Origin: Nitrosomonas marina
GTDB lineage: Bacteria > Pseudomonadota > Gammaproteobacteria > Burkholderiales > Nitrosomonadaceae
NCBI RefSeq assembly: GCF_900110145.1
Contig: NZ_FOCP01000001.1
Location: 186,001-250,000 of the forward strand
Direction of reading: 5' to 3'
Length of the DNA: 64,000 nt
Shown: positions 1-9,509 of the stretch, piece after piece
Layout of the letters: each line of letters opens with the position of its first letter
Position numbering within the stretch: the stretch's first letter is position 1
Notes under the pieces: generated by a model
Told to the model about the DNA's origin: nothing
Seen by the model: only the letters and a program-made list of their open reading frames with translations
Databases searched by the model: none
Program-made: the position numbers and the translations under genes

Positions 1-1
1 G

Positions 2-976
2 TTTCACCAGAGTAAACTGACCCTGCTGCTGCGTCAGCACTTTGATGTCGATCTGCTGCTGCGCATGATGGCACAGGAAGTACATCTGCATCCTCATCAT
101 TCACATGACATGGAAAACAGCGCACCGGTCCATTTCGAGCGGCATTTTCGTTTCAAACGCAGGCATCGGAACGCCCTCGACAGGGCTACGATAGAACTGA
201 CGAAGGAGCAGGCAAGTCGGGTGCGCACGCGTAGCCAAAGACATCAGAAACGGGTCACTTATCACAACAATCCATCCGATAAGTCCGGATACGAAATTTT
301 CCGCAAGGTGGCATTGCATCTTTCTGCCATTCAGGACCAAAAACAGCTTTACGTTGAGCCGCTGACCTTTGAACGAAGCTGGACCATTCCAGCCGCGTCT
401 GTGTCAGCGGAGGGATTTCAGGCTCTGGAGAAGGAATTTACCGTGCGTTACAACGCGGAAGACAGCACCTATACACTCAGCAAACAGTCGCTGGGGCCAA
501 TTCTCATTACCAATTATGATCCCGATATCGTCTGCTGCGAGGAACGCGCGGAGCTGTTCGAAATGACCAGTCCGTGGATCACACATGATGTCGCCTTTGA
601 TATCCACCCCGATTATGCAGGGGGAGACTGGCCCATTCAAGGATCTTTCCGGCTCAGAAGTTTTCATTCAATACTTAATTTTCTGGGTCACGCACTCGGC
701 GAAAACCCGGAATACGACATTGAAAAAGATGCACGGACACCACCCATCGCCCACGATGAAAACCCCAGAATGACACTGGACCTTAAGGTATCGGACACAC
801 CGCTGTCAGGCGCCGGACTGACCATCAAATCACACGACAAATACTATGCGATTAACACCGCGGAACCTGACGCGCACTGGAACCGGAACGCCTTTCAATT
901 ACTGTATATTCTTTTTCGCATGACAATTACGGACGCGCCGCTCTTTGGCGCGCCCAGTATTACCATTGCCAAATAG
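2..976 (+). CDS. Unknown protein, 5'-truncated by window start
   Basis: The reading frame is open from base 2, so the gene begins before the window; the first ATG inside (65) is probably internal because the upstream in-frame codons read as ordinary protein (FHQSKLTLLLRQHFDVDLLL). The visible part is about 324 residues. It has a His-rich patch (HLHPHHSHD), then a basic stretch (about residues 50-85), then a soluble mixed alpha/beta-looking region with a Cys pair (IVCCEE). I see no signal peptide, membrane span or motif I recognise, and I do not assign a function. The next gene starts 51 bases downstream with its own ribosome-binding site. Confidence 0.7.
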   Translation, partial: FHQSKLTLLLRQHFDVDLLLRMMAQEVHLHPHHSHDMENSAPVHFERHFRFKRRHRNALDRATIELTKEQASRVRTRSQRHQKRVTYHNNPSDKSGYEIFRKVALHLSAIQDQKQLYVEPLTFERSWTIPAASVSAEGFQALEKEFTVRYNAEDSTYTLSKQSLGPILITNYDPDIVCCEERAELFEMTSPWITHDVAFDIHPDYAGGDWPIQGSFRLRSFHSILNFLGHALGENPEYDIEKDARTPPIAHDENPRMTLDLKVSDTPLSGAGLTIKSHDKYYAINTAEPDAHWNRNAFQLLYILFRMTITDAPLFGAPSITIAK

Positions 977-1027
977 CTAGCCCCCGACTCAGGCGCTATT
1001 GGAATATTTCATTCAGGAGGCTTAGTT

Positions 1028-1450
1028 ATGCACAATCTGACCGAGATTGAAATCAGCGCACTGAACGAGGCGCTGGATGATGAATACATGGCCTGGTCTG
1101 TCTATGATCAGGTAATCGCCGATTTTGGAACGATACAGCCTTTTAGCAATATTCGCGCAGCGGAAGAAAGGCATATCGCAGCGCTGCACACGCTGTTTAC
1201 ACAATACAATCTGCCAATTCCCGATAATTCGTGGCCCGGCAAAGTGGAGCGCTTCGCCAGCATACAAACCGCCTGCGAAGCCGCTGTGGCTGGCGAAATC
1301 GCCAATAGCAAAATGTATGACCGGTTAATGAAAGCAACAGAACGGCCGGACATCCTGGCAGTATTGCAGAACCTTCAGGAAGCATCACAGCAACGTCATT
1401 TGCCGGCCTTTCAGCGATGCCTTGAGCGCCACGTCCGGCAAAAGAAGTAA
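1028..1450 (+). CDS. DUF2202-type ferritin-like protein
   Basis: A 140-residue soluble, helical protein. Early helices read LNEALDDEYMAWSVYDQVI and the next carries AAEERHIAAL, an EExxH arrangement typical of ferritin-like four-helix bundles; a later AVAGEIANSKMYDRLM fits another ligand helix. This pattern matches the DUF2202 family, small diiron-like proteins whose physiological role is poorly known; oxidative-stress or iron handling is an inference. The start is well supported: CAGGAGG at 1014-1020 lies 7 bases before ATG 1028. It stands alone, followed by about 270 bases containing a nested inverted repeat. Confidence 0.8.
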   Translation: MHNLTEIEISALNEALDDEYMAWSVYDQVIADFGTIQPFSNIRAAEERHIAALHTLFTQYNLPIPDNSWPGKVERFASIQTACEAAVAGEIANSKMYDRLMKATERPDILAVLQNLQEASQQRHLPAFQRCLERHVRQKK

Positions 1451-1520
1451 TCCCAGCCGGAAAATATCCCATGATTTACAAAAAAGCAGCGAGCGATAAG
1501 CGGCCAGCGAGCTTCAAAAC

Positions 1521-1579
1521 GTGTATCAAACCATATACGTATTAACACGTATATATTTGCCTAATCTGTTTTGATACAC
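1521..1579. promoter_or_regulatory. Nested inverted repeats
   Basis: Two concentric dyads are seen. The outer pair is GTGTATCAAA (1521-1530) and TTTGATACAC (1570-1579), a perfect 10-bp match. The inner pair is ATATACGT (1533-1540) and ACGTATAT (1547-1554), a perfect 8-bp match around ATTAAC. It lies about 140 bases upstream of the gene at 1720. It may be an operator or cruciform; the binding protein is unknown. Confidence 0.5.
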
Positions 1580-1719
1580 TGAAATACATAGTCTGGTGTT
1601 TATACCATTACAATAATGGATAATCAGCAAATGCTCTTACGAACGGCAAGGCAAAACGAGAAAAGTATCTTAATTGTTTTTTTGAGTTCCAGCTTGCCTA
1701 ATTTCTAAGGAGAAACATC

Positions 1720-2229
1720 ATGCGCAGAATTTATTTTCTTGTTCCGAATCTTTCCGTCACCAGAAAAATTGTCGAGGAATTGCTACTGGCCAAGGTCGAG
1801 GAAAAGCATATTCATGTCATCGCAAAACGCGGCACCCCGCTGGAAGATCTCCCCGAGGCCAACCTGCTACAAAAAAGCGACTTTGTTCCTGCCGTTGAGC
1901 AGGGTGCTGCTTTGGGCGGTGCGACCGGCCTGCTTGCAGGACTGGTTGCCGTGGCATTGCCACCCGCATCAACCGTTATTGCCGGCGGCGTTTTACTCGC
2001 CACTACGCTTGTGGGCGCTGGCGTTGGATCATGGGCGGGCGGCATGGTCGGCATGAGTGTCGGCAATCGCCGCATTAAGGAATTTGAAGATGCTATTGAA
2101 GCAGGAGAATTTCTGGTATTGGCGGATGTTGCATCTGAACGCGTTGATCAGATAGAAGCATTAATCAAGCAACATATACCGCAGGTCGAAGTCGAGCAGA
2201 CCGAGCCGAGAATACCCGCGTTTCCATAA
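1720..2229 (+). CDS. DUF1269-like membrane protein
   Basis: A 169-residue protein starting at ATG 1720 after a good AAGGAGAAAC ribosome-binding site. Residues 1-50 look like a small alpha/beta domain (MRRIYFLVPNLSVTRKIVEE). Residues about 63-118 form a Gly/Ala-rich hydrophobic hairpin (ALGGATGLLAGLVAVALP and GVGSWAGGMVGMSVG), likely two membrane spans. The tail returns to a short soluble domain ending PRIPAFP. This layout is that of DUF1269/general-stress-type membrane proteins. The function is unknown; envelope stress is only a family-level guess. No co-transcribed neighbour is apparent. Confidence 0.7.
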   Translation: MRRIYFLVPNLSVTRKIVEELLLAKVEEKHIHVIAKRGTPLEDLPEANLLQKSDFVPAVEQGAALGGATGLLAGLVAVALPPASTVIAGGVLLATTLVGAGVGSWAGGMVGMSVGNRRIKEFEDAIEAGEFLVLADVASERVDQIEALIKQHIPQVEVEQTEPRIPAFP

Positions 2230-2492
2230 GTCATGCTGCTTTGACAGTGCCCGATAGACGGCAGGTCGTTCGCTCCCGCTACTCACTGCAATTGTGAAGC
2301 GAGGGCGAACAGTATACCATCAGCATGTTTTTTGATCTTTCTGACAGATGCCTAGACATCTGCCATCTTGTTGATCTTATTCGGTCAAAGGCTTGCGTAC
2401 CTGCTGCCAGCTCTGGCCAGATTCTACGAATCAAGGTTGCATTTGCTACGTACGCGCTCAATTGCGGTCATTAGGAAGGCGGCACCGACGTT

Positions 2493-3056
2493 TTACCGTT
2501 GATTACCGGATTGAATAAAACTTACAAATCCATCAAGGAACGCTTCAAGCTGATCCCGTACAGTTTCATCGGTTAATTCACCGGCTTCATCGAAAACCTG
2601 CTGCGCTCTTGAGACCATTAGCTGCCCACCAAACCAGGGACGCGTGCCCAGTCTCTTGAGCACAGGAAGCCAGGCATTCTGTGAAAAAGCTGTACCGAAA
2701 CCGCCCGGCGTTGCCCCAATAACAGCAACCGGACGCCCGCCGAATACTTTTGCAATTGTTTCTGGCGGCCGCGACAACCAGTCGATGGTATTTTTAAAAA
2801 CACCCGGTATCGAATGATTGTACTCAGGTGTGGCCAGCAAAATACCATCGGATTTGGCGATTTTATCCTGCAACATGACAACAGCGCGCGGAACTCCTTT
2901 CTCAGCCTCGAGATCACCGTCATACAGCGGAATATTTGCGGGCGTGACAACTTCAAGCTCAACATCCGCTGGTGTCAGCTTTGCTGCTGCCCGCAGCAAG
3001 GCAGTATTCAGCGAACCTTTACGCAGACTACCCGAAATACCGACGATTCTGTTCAC
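2493..3056 (-). CDS. NAD(P)H-dependent FMN reductase
   Basis: A 187-residue flavodoxin-fold protein with the family hallmarks: GSLRKGS at residues 9-15 (FMN phosphate loop), TPEYN at 76-80 and KNTIDWLSR at 88-96. Length and motifs match the YieF/ChrR/AzoR-like NADPH-dependent FMN reductases, cytosolic enzymes that reduce quinones, chromate or azo compounds using FMN. The start is GTG at 3056, preceded by GAGAGG. It is a single gene; the substrate cannot be told from sequence. Confidence 0.9.
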   Translation of the reverse strand: MNRIVGISGSLRKGSLNTALLRAAAKLTPADVELEVVTPANIPLYDGDLEAEKGVPRAVVMLQDKIAKSDGILLATPEYNHSIPGVFKNTIDWLSRPPETIAKVFGGRPVAVIGATPGGFGTAFSQNAWLPVLKRLGTRPWFGGQLMVSRAQQVFDEAGELTDETVRDQLEAFLDGFVSFIQSGNQR

Positions 3057-3149
3057 AAGTCCTCTCTGGTTAACCTACACCCGTTTTCAGCAAATTGCTG
3101 CTTGATCTGTAGCAATACTGTCTCAGTACTCCCGCATGTCCGGCCACAA

Positions 3150-3413
3150 TCAACGCTGCATATCCCTATATCCCTTTATGGCGTTACGGTCACCTTCCCC
3201 CAGTCCAGTTGGCCAGACAAGATCGCTTGAAGCGGGCGCCACCAAGGCTACCGAGGCGGATTCCGGACCTTCATAAAATACCCGAAACACTCTGACTTCT
3301 GCCCGGTCGGCACCAAGATTCGGTGGCAACAGCACGCGCAGCGGCATACCATCTGTATTGAGTTGCTGAATCATATTTTGCTCGAGAAATACTGCGGCTT
3401 CAGTCGCAAGCAC
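3150..3413 (-). CDS. Small hypothetical protein (weak)
   Basis: An 87-codon frame starting at GTG 3413, with a possible internal ATG at LEQNMIQQL. The body (PLRVLLPPNLGADRAEVRV then FRVFYEGPESASVALVAP) has coding-like composition, but no ribosome-binding site, signal or motif is evident and I do not recognise a family. It lies upstream of the FMN reductase on the same strand, 93 bases away. It could be a short real gene or a remnant of a larger one. Confidence 0.35.
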   Translation of the reverse strand: MLATEAAVFLEQNMIQQLNTDGMPLRVLLPPNLGADRAEVRVFRVFYEGPESASVALVAPASSDLVWPTGLGEGDRNAIKGYRDMQR

Positions 3414-3846
3414 AGCTCTTATCTTGAACCTCTCAATTCAAGATGCAGAGGCAGAAAAAATAGCTATGAAATACAGCAGATTCCACAACATACTAAAGGA
3501 AAAATACGCTTGAGAACAGGCAATGTCAAGAAAATTGACAGCCTGTTCATTGGTGCAGAAACTCGAGAAAGCAGGATCTTCCACATTACAGAGACCGGCA
3601 GCAAACAACAACATTGGCCTTTTCGGACAAAGCAGATAAAATTTCAGGTATGTCGAATATATGTTCTACATCTCGTCCTTTTGCTTATAGCTTCTTTACC
3701 ACCAACACGCCGTGTAACATCAGAATCAAACACAAAAAAACAGATATTCAGCATGCATTAGAACGCACGAATAAACCGCAGATACGTCAACGATAAGCGC
3801 AGCCGACTCACAGGCAATTCGGCAGATCAATATTTGGCACAATTCT
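3414..3846. other. Intergenic region, nothing recognised
   Basis: About 430 bases between divergent genes. It is AT-rich towards the rlmD side. No convincing frame, repeat or terminator was seen; it presumably holds the rlmD promoter. Confidence 0.4.
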
Positions 3847-5157
3847 ATGAAGAAACAGAATGAAATCACCGTAGAGTCACTGGATCAGGAAGGTCGTGGC
3901 GTCGCACGACAAAACGGCAAGGTCATTTTCATCGAAGGCGCATTAACCGGCGAAACAGTGACATATCAAACGTTTAAGCGCAGGCAATCCTACGAAATGG
4001 CGCAGGTTGACCAGATAGGGCATGAATCACCGATGCGTGTTAAACCCAGATGCCGGAATTATGGTGTTTGCGGCGGTTGTTCCATGCAGCATATGGATGC
4101 AGTGACCCAGGTAGCCGTTAAACAGCGTATTCTGGAAGACACCCTCGCGCATATCGGCAAAGTCAAGCCGGATGTGATTCTGCCGCCAGTTTACGGCAGC
4201 AGCTGGGGCTACAGGCAACGCGCGCGTATTTCGGTACGTTATGTCCAGCGCAAGGACAGAACGCTGATCGGTTTCCATGAAAGACACAGCAGTTTTGTCA
4301 CTGATATGCAGCACTGCGAGATTCTGACACCCAGAGTAGCCAGCCTGCTGCCCGACCTCGCAGCCGCCATTGATCAGCTGTCGATTCGCGACCGGCTGCC
4401 GCAGATCGAAGTCGCATCGGGTGATGATATTGACGTTCTGGTCCTGCGCATTATGCAACCGTTAGCCGATACCGACAAGCAACTGCTGCGCGATTTCGCG
4501 GATGAGCACCGGATTCAGTTCTGGCTGCAACCCAAAGGCCCGGACAGCATTTATCCGTTTCACCCGCTGGAAGCAGCACAGTTGTCATACAGCCTGCCGG
4601 AGTTCAATGTGATCATACCATTTGCACCCACCGAATTTACCCAGGTCAACGGCGCGATAAACCGGGTCATGGTCGGTCGCGCGGTACGTCTACTCGAACC
4701 GCAACCAGGCGAACACATTGGCGATTTTTTCTGTGGCCTCGGCAATTTTTCCCTACCGATCGCACGCAGCGGCGCAACAGTCACTGGTATCGAAGGCAAT
4801 GACGCACTGGTAGAACGCGCACAGCAGAATGCGGCGATTAACGGCCTGTCCGCCAGCACCCGTTTTGTAGCAATGAATCTGTTTGAAATGACACCGGAGA
4901 GCTATACCAGCCTGGAATATTTCGATAAGCTGTTGATCGATCCGCCGCGCGATGGCGCAGTCGCGCTGGTCAAATCGCTGGCAGGCAATCATGCACCGCG
5001 ACGTATCGTGTATGTATCGTGCAAGCCTTCCACGCTGGCGCGCGACGCGCAGATACTGGTCCATGATCAAGGTTACCAGCTCAGAGCAGCGGGCGTCATG
5101 AACATGTTTCCGCATACATCACATATAGAATCAATTGCGGTGTTTGAACGCCCATAA
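3847..5157 (+). CDS. rlmD: 23S rRNA (uracil-1939-C5)-methyltransferase
   Basis: A 436-residue protein, the usual length for RlmD (RumA), which uses SAM to methylate U1939 of 23S rRNA. Residues 1-58 form a TRAM RNA-binding domain. The [4Fe-4S] cysteines are C69, C75 and C78 (CRNYGVCGGCSMQH), with a fourth near 157 (MQHCEI). The SAM-binding motif is GDFFCGLGNFSLPIA near 300. The substrate-binding LLIDPPRDG precedes the catalytic cysteine loop VYVSCKPSTLARD, and the C-terminus has FPHTSHIESIAVFER. All key residues are present. The start lacks an obvious Shine-Dalgarno, but the TRAM domain begins right after it. Confidence 0.97.
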   Translation: MKKQNEITVESLDQEGRGVARQNGKVIFIEGALTGETVTYQTFKRRQSYEMAQVDQIGHESPMRVKPRCRNYGVCGGCSMQHMDAVTQVAVKQRILEDTLAHIGKVKPDVILPPVYGSSWGYRQRARISVRYVQRKDRTLIGFHERHSSFVTDMQHCEILTPRVASLLPDLAAAIDQLSIRDRLPQIEVASGDDIDVLVLRIMQPLADTDKQLLRDFADEHRIQFWLQPKGPDSIYPFHPLEAAQLSYSLPEFNVIIPFAPTEFTQVNGAINRVMVGRAVRLLEPQPGEHIGDFFCGLGNFSLPIARSGATVTGIEGNDALVERAQQNAAINGLSASTRFVAMNLFEMTPESYTSLEYFDKLLIDPPRDGAVALVKSLAGNHAPRRIVYVSCKPSTLARDAQILVHDQGYQLRAAGVMNMFPHTSHIESIAVFERP

Positions 5158-5382
5158 AACGATTTCTGCATTCATCTCGTTTACCGCAAACTTCGGCCAT
5201 CGATCAGTATTGAAAACATGTGCGCGAATATGCCTCGCCCAAAACGTGTAAACCATTCATGCTTTGGCATGTCGCACGCCACCCGGCACGTACAGAACTG
5301 ATTAAGATAGAATATTCTATTCCTGCCTTGCTCCATAACACCACGGCAACGCTGTACCTGGCAATATCATATTGATAGAGTA

Positions 5383-5748
5383 CTAGAATGTATTTTCAGA
5401 CAAATAATGAATCGCTTCGTTGTATCTCCCCAGCGATTTGAGATTATCGAATATTTTTTGCTCTTCCTGATCGAGAACCGATTTGAACATCAACGCAACC
5501 ACGCGCATCGAGCGGTTAATGGCGAATACATAGTAAATGGTTAGTCCGGTTGTTTCCGAAGAAACGTGATACACGTCCACGTCAATCGTCCTGGCCCCGT
5601 CACATGCGCGATCATCGCGCACGATGCGCAACAACTCACCCGAGATTATCTGCACAGGCCTTAATTGCCGTTCCAACGCTATTTTTTCCAGTACATCATA
5701 AAGCGGTTCGAATGCGTCGGGTTCAGGCAGTTCGAATCTCGTTTTCAT
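5383..5748 (-). CDS. Conserved-looking hypothetical protein
   Basis: A 121-residue acidic soluble protein with no signal peptide or membrane span. It starts at ATG 5748 after AGGAGAACAGG, 31 bases behind the stop of the sigma-54 activator, so the two are probably co-transcribed. The middle reads as beta strands (TIDVDVYHVSSETTGLTIYY then VFAINRSMRVVALMFKSV) and the end as helices (QEEQKIFDNLKSLGRYNEAI). I do not recognise the family. Its position suggests a role connected to the regulator, but nothing in the sequence proves it. Confidence 0.65.
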   Translation of the reverse strand: MKTRFELPEPDAFEPLYDVLEKIALERQLRPVQIISGELLRIVRDDRACDGARTIDVDVYHVSSETTGLTIYYVFAINRSMRVVALMFKSVLDQEEQKIFDNLKSLGRYNEAIHYLSENTF

Positions 5749-5779
5749 CCTGTTCTCCTCAGCTGTCTATCAGCAACAC

Positions 5780-7639
5780 TCACGGATAATCGGCTTTATT
5801 GATACGATATATCTTCATTCTGTAGGCCAGCGTGGACGGCTTGACACCAAGCAGTTCTGCGGCGCCATCCGTACCGGAAATACGCCAGTTTGTACTTTTG
5901 AGTACGGCGATCATGTTCATTTTCTCCTGCTCACGAAAATCCGCATCGGTTAGAAGTTTTGTTTTTTCTCCCGGCCTGGCAGATAATTGGCCGATCGGCC
6001 TGTTCCGTCGAATATGATCAGGCATTGCAAGATCCAGCCTGAGCCTTTGATTCTTTGTAAGAATAACTGCCCGTTCAATAATATTTTTAAGTTCCCGGAT
6101 ATTGCCCGGCCAGTCGTAGCTGTTTAGCTGGTCAAGCTGCTGGCGAGTCAGTTTGAGCGGCTCGCGGCCGAATTCCTGACAGATATTTTTCAGAAACTGC
6201 ATGGCCAGCGGTCCGATATCATCGATTCGTTCGCGCAATGGCGGCACTTCGACAGGAAAAATACTCAACCGGTAATATAAATCCATACGAAAGCGCCCGG
6301 CTTCGACTTCCGCTTTCAAATCACGATTTGTCGCCGCAACAATGCGAACATCCACTTTAATCGTTTTGTCGTCGCCCACACGTTCGAACTCCTGTTCCTG
6401 TAAAGCCCGCAGCAGCTTTCCCTGCAGATCCACCGGAATCTCGCCCACCTCGTCCAGAAACAGCGTTCCACCATCAGCCAGATGCAACCGGCCTACCCGG
6501 TCACGATGCGCACCTGTGAACGAACCGCGCACATGTCCGAAAAATTCGCTTTCAAAAAGCTCTTTGGGAACAGAAGCGCAGTTAACCTTAACAAGCGGTT
6601 TATCGGCCCGGGAACTGTTGGCATGGATCGCGCGTGCAATCATTTCCTTGCCGACACCCGATTCGCCCAATATCAGAACGCTGGTCGAGGTTTTGGCAAC
6701 GGCCTCTATCTGGGCCAGCGTGCGCATCAAAGCCTGGCTTTTACCGATAATCTCACCAAAATTAGCCGTGATATTGATTTCATCGCGCAAGTAATCACGT
6801 TCCCGTTCCAGCAGTTCCTTCAGTTTTTTTATCTCCAGATAGGCTGCTTCACGCTGCTGCTCGTTTTTTCTTCGCTCTGTAATGTCCCGATAGACAACAA
6901 CCGCCCCTTTCAGTTCACCATTCTCGCGAATAGGTGTGCTGGTATATTCAACGGGAACCGGCGTACCGTCTGTGCGCCAGAAAAATTCGTCATCTCCGCG
7001 GTGTATTTCGCCATCTGTAAATGCGCGATAAATCGGGCATTCGCTGCTTGGGTACGGCCTGCCGTCCGGATAGGAATGATGGTGAATATCGTGCAGCGAC
7101 TTTCCGATAACATCTTCGGCACGCCATCCCAGAATCTGGGTCGCCGCCTCATTGACAAAGGTTGTATTACCCCGCGCATCGACACCGTAAATCCCTTCCC
7201 CTACCGCGTTGAGAATCAGCTCATGCGTTTTTTGCAACTGCTTGAGCTTGGCGACCGCACGACTGTATTCTGATGTCTCGGCAAACACCAGCAACGCGTA
7301 ATATCGCTCGCCGCCGGCCTGTTCTACGCGCCAGGCCGACAGCATACCCTGAAGCCCCGTAGTAGCGGCATCACACTGTTCCCTTTGCTGCCGGCAAAGT
7401 GATACCGGCCTGCCGTTTATTGCAGCGCCGTTCTGTATAACATGCATAATCTGCCGGGCAAGCACGGTATCGTTCTGCCGGTTGAATAATGCCTCGAATG
7501 GGTATGATACGACATCATCGGTAGCCGGCAACCCCAGATATTCTCGCCAGACTGTATTGATATCGCAACAAACGCATGTTTCATCGACAATCGCTGCAAA
7601 CAACGGTGAATGCCGGAAGCACAAATCAAAATTAACCAT
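5780..7639 (-). CDS. PAS-domain sigma-54-dependent activator, Fis-type HTH
   Basis: A bacterial enhancer-binding protein of about 619 residues (630 if the GTG at 7672 were used). A PAS-like sensor occupies roughly 1-120 and a second PAS with PAC 130-260 ([35 protein letters not shown]). A coiled linker ([14 protein letters not shown]) leads to the AAA+ domain with Walker A GESGVGKE, sigma-54 contact loop GSFTGA (Ala replaced by Ser relative to GAFTGA), Walker [12 protein letters not shown] and [10 protein letters not shown]. The end is a Fis-like helix-turn-helix ([17 protein letters not shown]). I prefer ATG 7639 because the GTG would place two operator-like palindromes inside the gene. It diverges from a porin/cytochrome operon with a -24/-12-like promoter, its probable target. 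Confidence 0.92.
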   Translation of the reverse strand: MVNFDLCFRHSPLFAAIVDETCVCCDINTVWREYLGLPATDDVVSYPFEALFNRQNDTVLARQIMHVIQNGAAINGRPVSLCRQQREQCDAATTGLQGMLSAWRVEQAGGERYYALLVFAETSEYSRAVAKLKQLQKTHELILNAVGEGIYGVDARGNTTFVNEAATQILGWRAEDVIGKSLHDIHHHSYPDGRPYPSSECPIYRAFTDGEIHRGDDEFFWRTDGTPVPVEYTSTPIRENGELKGAVVVYRDITERRKNEQQREAAYLEIKKLKELLERERDYLRDEINITANFGEIIGKSQALMRTLAQIEAVAKTSTSVLILGESGVGKEMIARAIHANSSRADKPLVKVNCASVPKELFESEFFGHVRGSFTGAHRDRVGRLHLADGGTLFLDEVGEIPVDLQGKLLRALQEQEFERVGDDKTIKVDVRIVAATNRDLKAEVEAGRFRMDLYYRLSIFPVEVPPLRERIDDIGPLAMQFLKNICQEFGREPLKLTRQQLDQLNSYDWPGNIRELKNIIERAVILTKNQRLRLDLAMPDHIRRNRPIGQLSARPGEKTKLLTDADFREQEKMNMIAVLKSTNWRISGTDGAAELLGVKPSTLAYRMKIYRINKADYP

Positions 7640-7645
7640 CACCAA

Positions 7646-7685
7646 ATCACAAATTTTTGCGAATCTTATCACAAAAATTTGTGAT
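7646..7685. promoter_or_regulatory. Tandem operator-like palindromes
   Basis: 7668-7685 is a perfect palindrome, ATCACAAAAATTTGTGAT. 7646-7663 repeats its left arm (ATCACAAATTTTTG) with an imperfect right arm (CGAAT). They sit 60-100 bases upstream of the -24/-12-like promoter at 7746 and next to the activator's start, as expected for enhancer sites of the divergent activator. Assignment to that protein is inference. Confidence 0.55.
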
Positions 7686-7745
7686 TCATAACTTTTTGAT
7701 ACTGTTATTTTAATTAAACTTATTATTAATCAATGAATTAATAGT

Positions 7746-7761
7746 TGGCACGATTATTGAT
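7746..7761 (+). promoter_or_regulatory. Sigma-54-like -24/-12 promoter
   Basis: TGGCACG at 7746-7752, four bases, then TTGAT at 7757-7761. The -24 box matches the consensus exactly and the spacing is right (GG, ten bases, then G). The -12 box has GA where GC is usual. It faces the porin gene 104 bases downstream, and the divergent gene encodes a sigma-54 activator. Confidence 0.6.
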
Positions 7762-7864
7762 AGATCTATTGCATGAAAAAAATTTTCACCCTTTGCAGTT
7801 TTTTATCAAACACGCGATCACCAATGGCTTCTATTGTCATCATCATTCAAAGGAAATATTTTTT

Positions 7865-9493
7865 ATGCAAACAACTGAAGGACGCATTACACGATCGACC
7901 GGCGCTGCATTCGCGCATTATTCACTGCTATGTTGGCTGACCGGTATCGCAATCCTGGCCTCGCAACCGAATTTCGCGAACACCGCACCAGGTACTGAAA
8001 CAGAACAGAATAAAACTAACACCGACTGGAGCAATGTTCCTCCCGTCACTTCACCGCCCAAACCGGGTATGTTTTCGCGCCCGGCGACGCCCCAGGCAGG
8101 ATATTATTCAATTCTTGATTTGCTGACCGGAAACAAACAGTCACAACCGCCAGTGTCTCCCTACCCTCGATTTGGTTTAATGACAACGCCCCAGTTCGAT
8201 ATCGATTTCCGTTATCTCGAGAAACCGGGGCACGAAACAGATATCTTCGATCCAGTCAAGCGGATCCCGATCGCGGACGACTGGCTTTTGTCATTTGGCG
8301 GCAGCTTCTGGTATCGGTATATGCATGAAACCGATTCCCGTCTGAACGAAAACGGACTGAATAATGATTACCACCTGATCAGGACGCGCCTTCATGCCGA
8401 TTTGTGGTATCGGGACCGCGTGCGCCTGTTCGCCGAATTTATCGATGCGCGATCATTTGATCCCGAACTCGCACCATCGGGAATTGACAGAAATCATACA
8501 GACATGCTGAATCTGTTTGCAGACATCAAGGTAGCCGATGTCAATGGGCCGGTTTATGTACGGGTTGGCCGCCAGGAACTGCTCTACGGTTCCCAGCGTT
8601 TGATTTCCACGCTGGACTGGGCAAATACGCGGCGCACATTCCAGGGTGTCAAGACTTTCTGGCGCAGTGACACGATTGATCTGGATGCATTCTGGGTCCG
8701 TCCCATGCGCACCGAAAAGGGGGACTTCGATAACTGGGATACAAAACAGAATTTCTGGGGCCTCTGGGGGACCATCAAACCACGACCGGATCATTTGATC
8801 GATTTGTATTATTTAGGACTGGATAACAGGCATACCGTGTCCGACGCAAATATAGCAGCGGGTAACATCACGCGGGGCGATACAATTGTCCATACGCTGG
8901 GTGGAAGGCTGGCGGGAAATTTCGATCGCATTCTGTATGAGCTGGAGGGCATGTATCAATTTGGCGAGCGGTCCGGGCTGGACGTGTCGGCATTTGCCGT
9001 GGCGACAGGCGTTGGCTATCAGCTGCCACTCCCGATGAACCCGAATATCTGGATTCGTTACGACTTCGCATCCGGAGACAGTAACCCGCAGGATGGCAGA
9101 AGCAACACATTCAACCATTTGTTCCCATTCGGCCACTACTATCTCGGCTATATCGATCTGGTCGGCAGGCAGAATGTCCACGATATCAATGCGCAGGTCA
9201 CCTTAAAACCGCAGCCCTGGTTTACATTCATCGGACAATATCATCGCTATTACCTGGCAAACGAACGCGATTTCCTGTACAACGCAGGCGGCGTTCCGCT
9301 GCTGCGAGACCCGACGGGGCAGTCCGGCAGTCATATCGGCGACGGCATCGATTTTCTGGCTAATTTTCATATTGCACGCCATCATGACGTCATTGTCGGC
9401 TACTCGAAACTGTTTTCCGGAGATTTCATCAAAAACCAGAGACCCGGCATCAATTCCGATCTGTTTTATGTGCAGTATAATTTCAGATTCTGA
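7865..9493 (+). CDS. Alginate-export-type outer-membrane porin
   Basis: 542 residues from ATG 7865, chosen because AAAGGAAAT lies just upstream and the N-terminus then reads as a signal sequence (HYSLLCWLTGIAILASQPNF); the frame is open further upstream to a TTG at 7745. The mature part is rich in alternating aromatic beta strands and contains alginate-export-family signatures (WLLSFGGSFWYRYMHETDSR; VYVRVGRQELLYGSQRLIS; NTRRTFQGVKTFW), ending in a strand with terminal Phe (DLFYVQYNFRF), the beta-barrel sorting signal. It is likely an outer-membrane channel; the substrate need not be alginate. First gene of an operon with two cytochromes c. Confidence 0.85.
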   Translation: MQTTEGRITRSTGAAFAHYSLLCWLTGIAILASQPNFANTAPGTETEQNKTNTDWSNVPPVTSPPKPGMFSRPATPQAGYYSILDLLTGNKQSQPPVSPYPRFGLMTTPQFDIDFRYLEKPGHETDIFDPVKRIPIADDWLLSFGGSFWYRYMHETDSRLNENGLNNDYHLIRTRLHADLWYRDRVRLFAEFIDARSFDPELAPSGIDRNHTDMLNLFADIKVADVNGPVYVRVGRQELLYGSQRLISTLDWANTRRTFQGVKTFWRSDTIDLDAFWVRPMRTEKGDFDNWDTKQNFWGLWGTIKPRPDHLIDLYYLGLDNRHTVSDANIAAGNITRGDTIVHTLGGRLAGNFDRILYELEGMYQFGERSGLDVSAFAVATGVGYQLPLPMNPNIWIRYDFASGDSNPQDGRSNTFNHLFPFGHYYLGYIDLVGRQNVHDINAQVTLKPQPWFTFIGQYHRYYLANERDFLYNAGGVPLLRDPTGQSGSHIGDGIDFLANFHIARHHDVIVGYSKLFSGDFIKNQRPGINSDLFYVQYNFRF

Positions 9494-9509
9494 CAAGGAT
9501 TCTTTTGAC

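Noticed and set aside
2279-2461. 60-codon minus-strand frame
   Set aside because: No start signal and no motif; a transposase-remnant idea could not be supported.
3363-3796. Plus-strand frames of 132 and 60 codons upstream of rlmD
   Set aside because: AT-rich, no ribosome-binding sites, composition unlike a protein.
6482-7273. Plus-strand frame of 263 codons
   Set aside because: Antisense to the PAS/sigma-54 activator gene.
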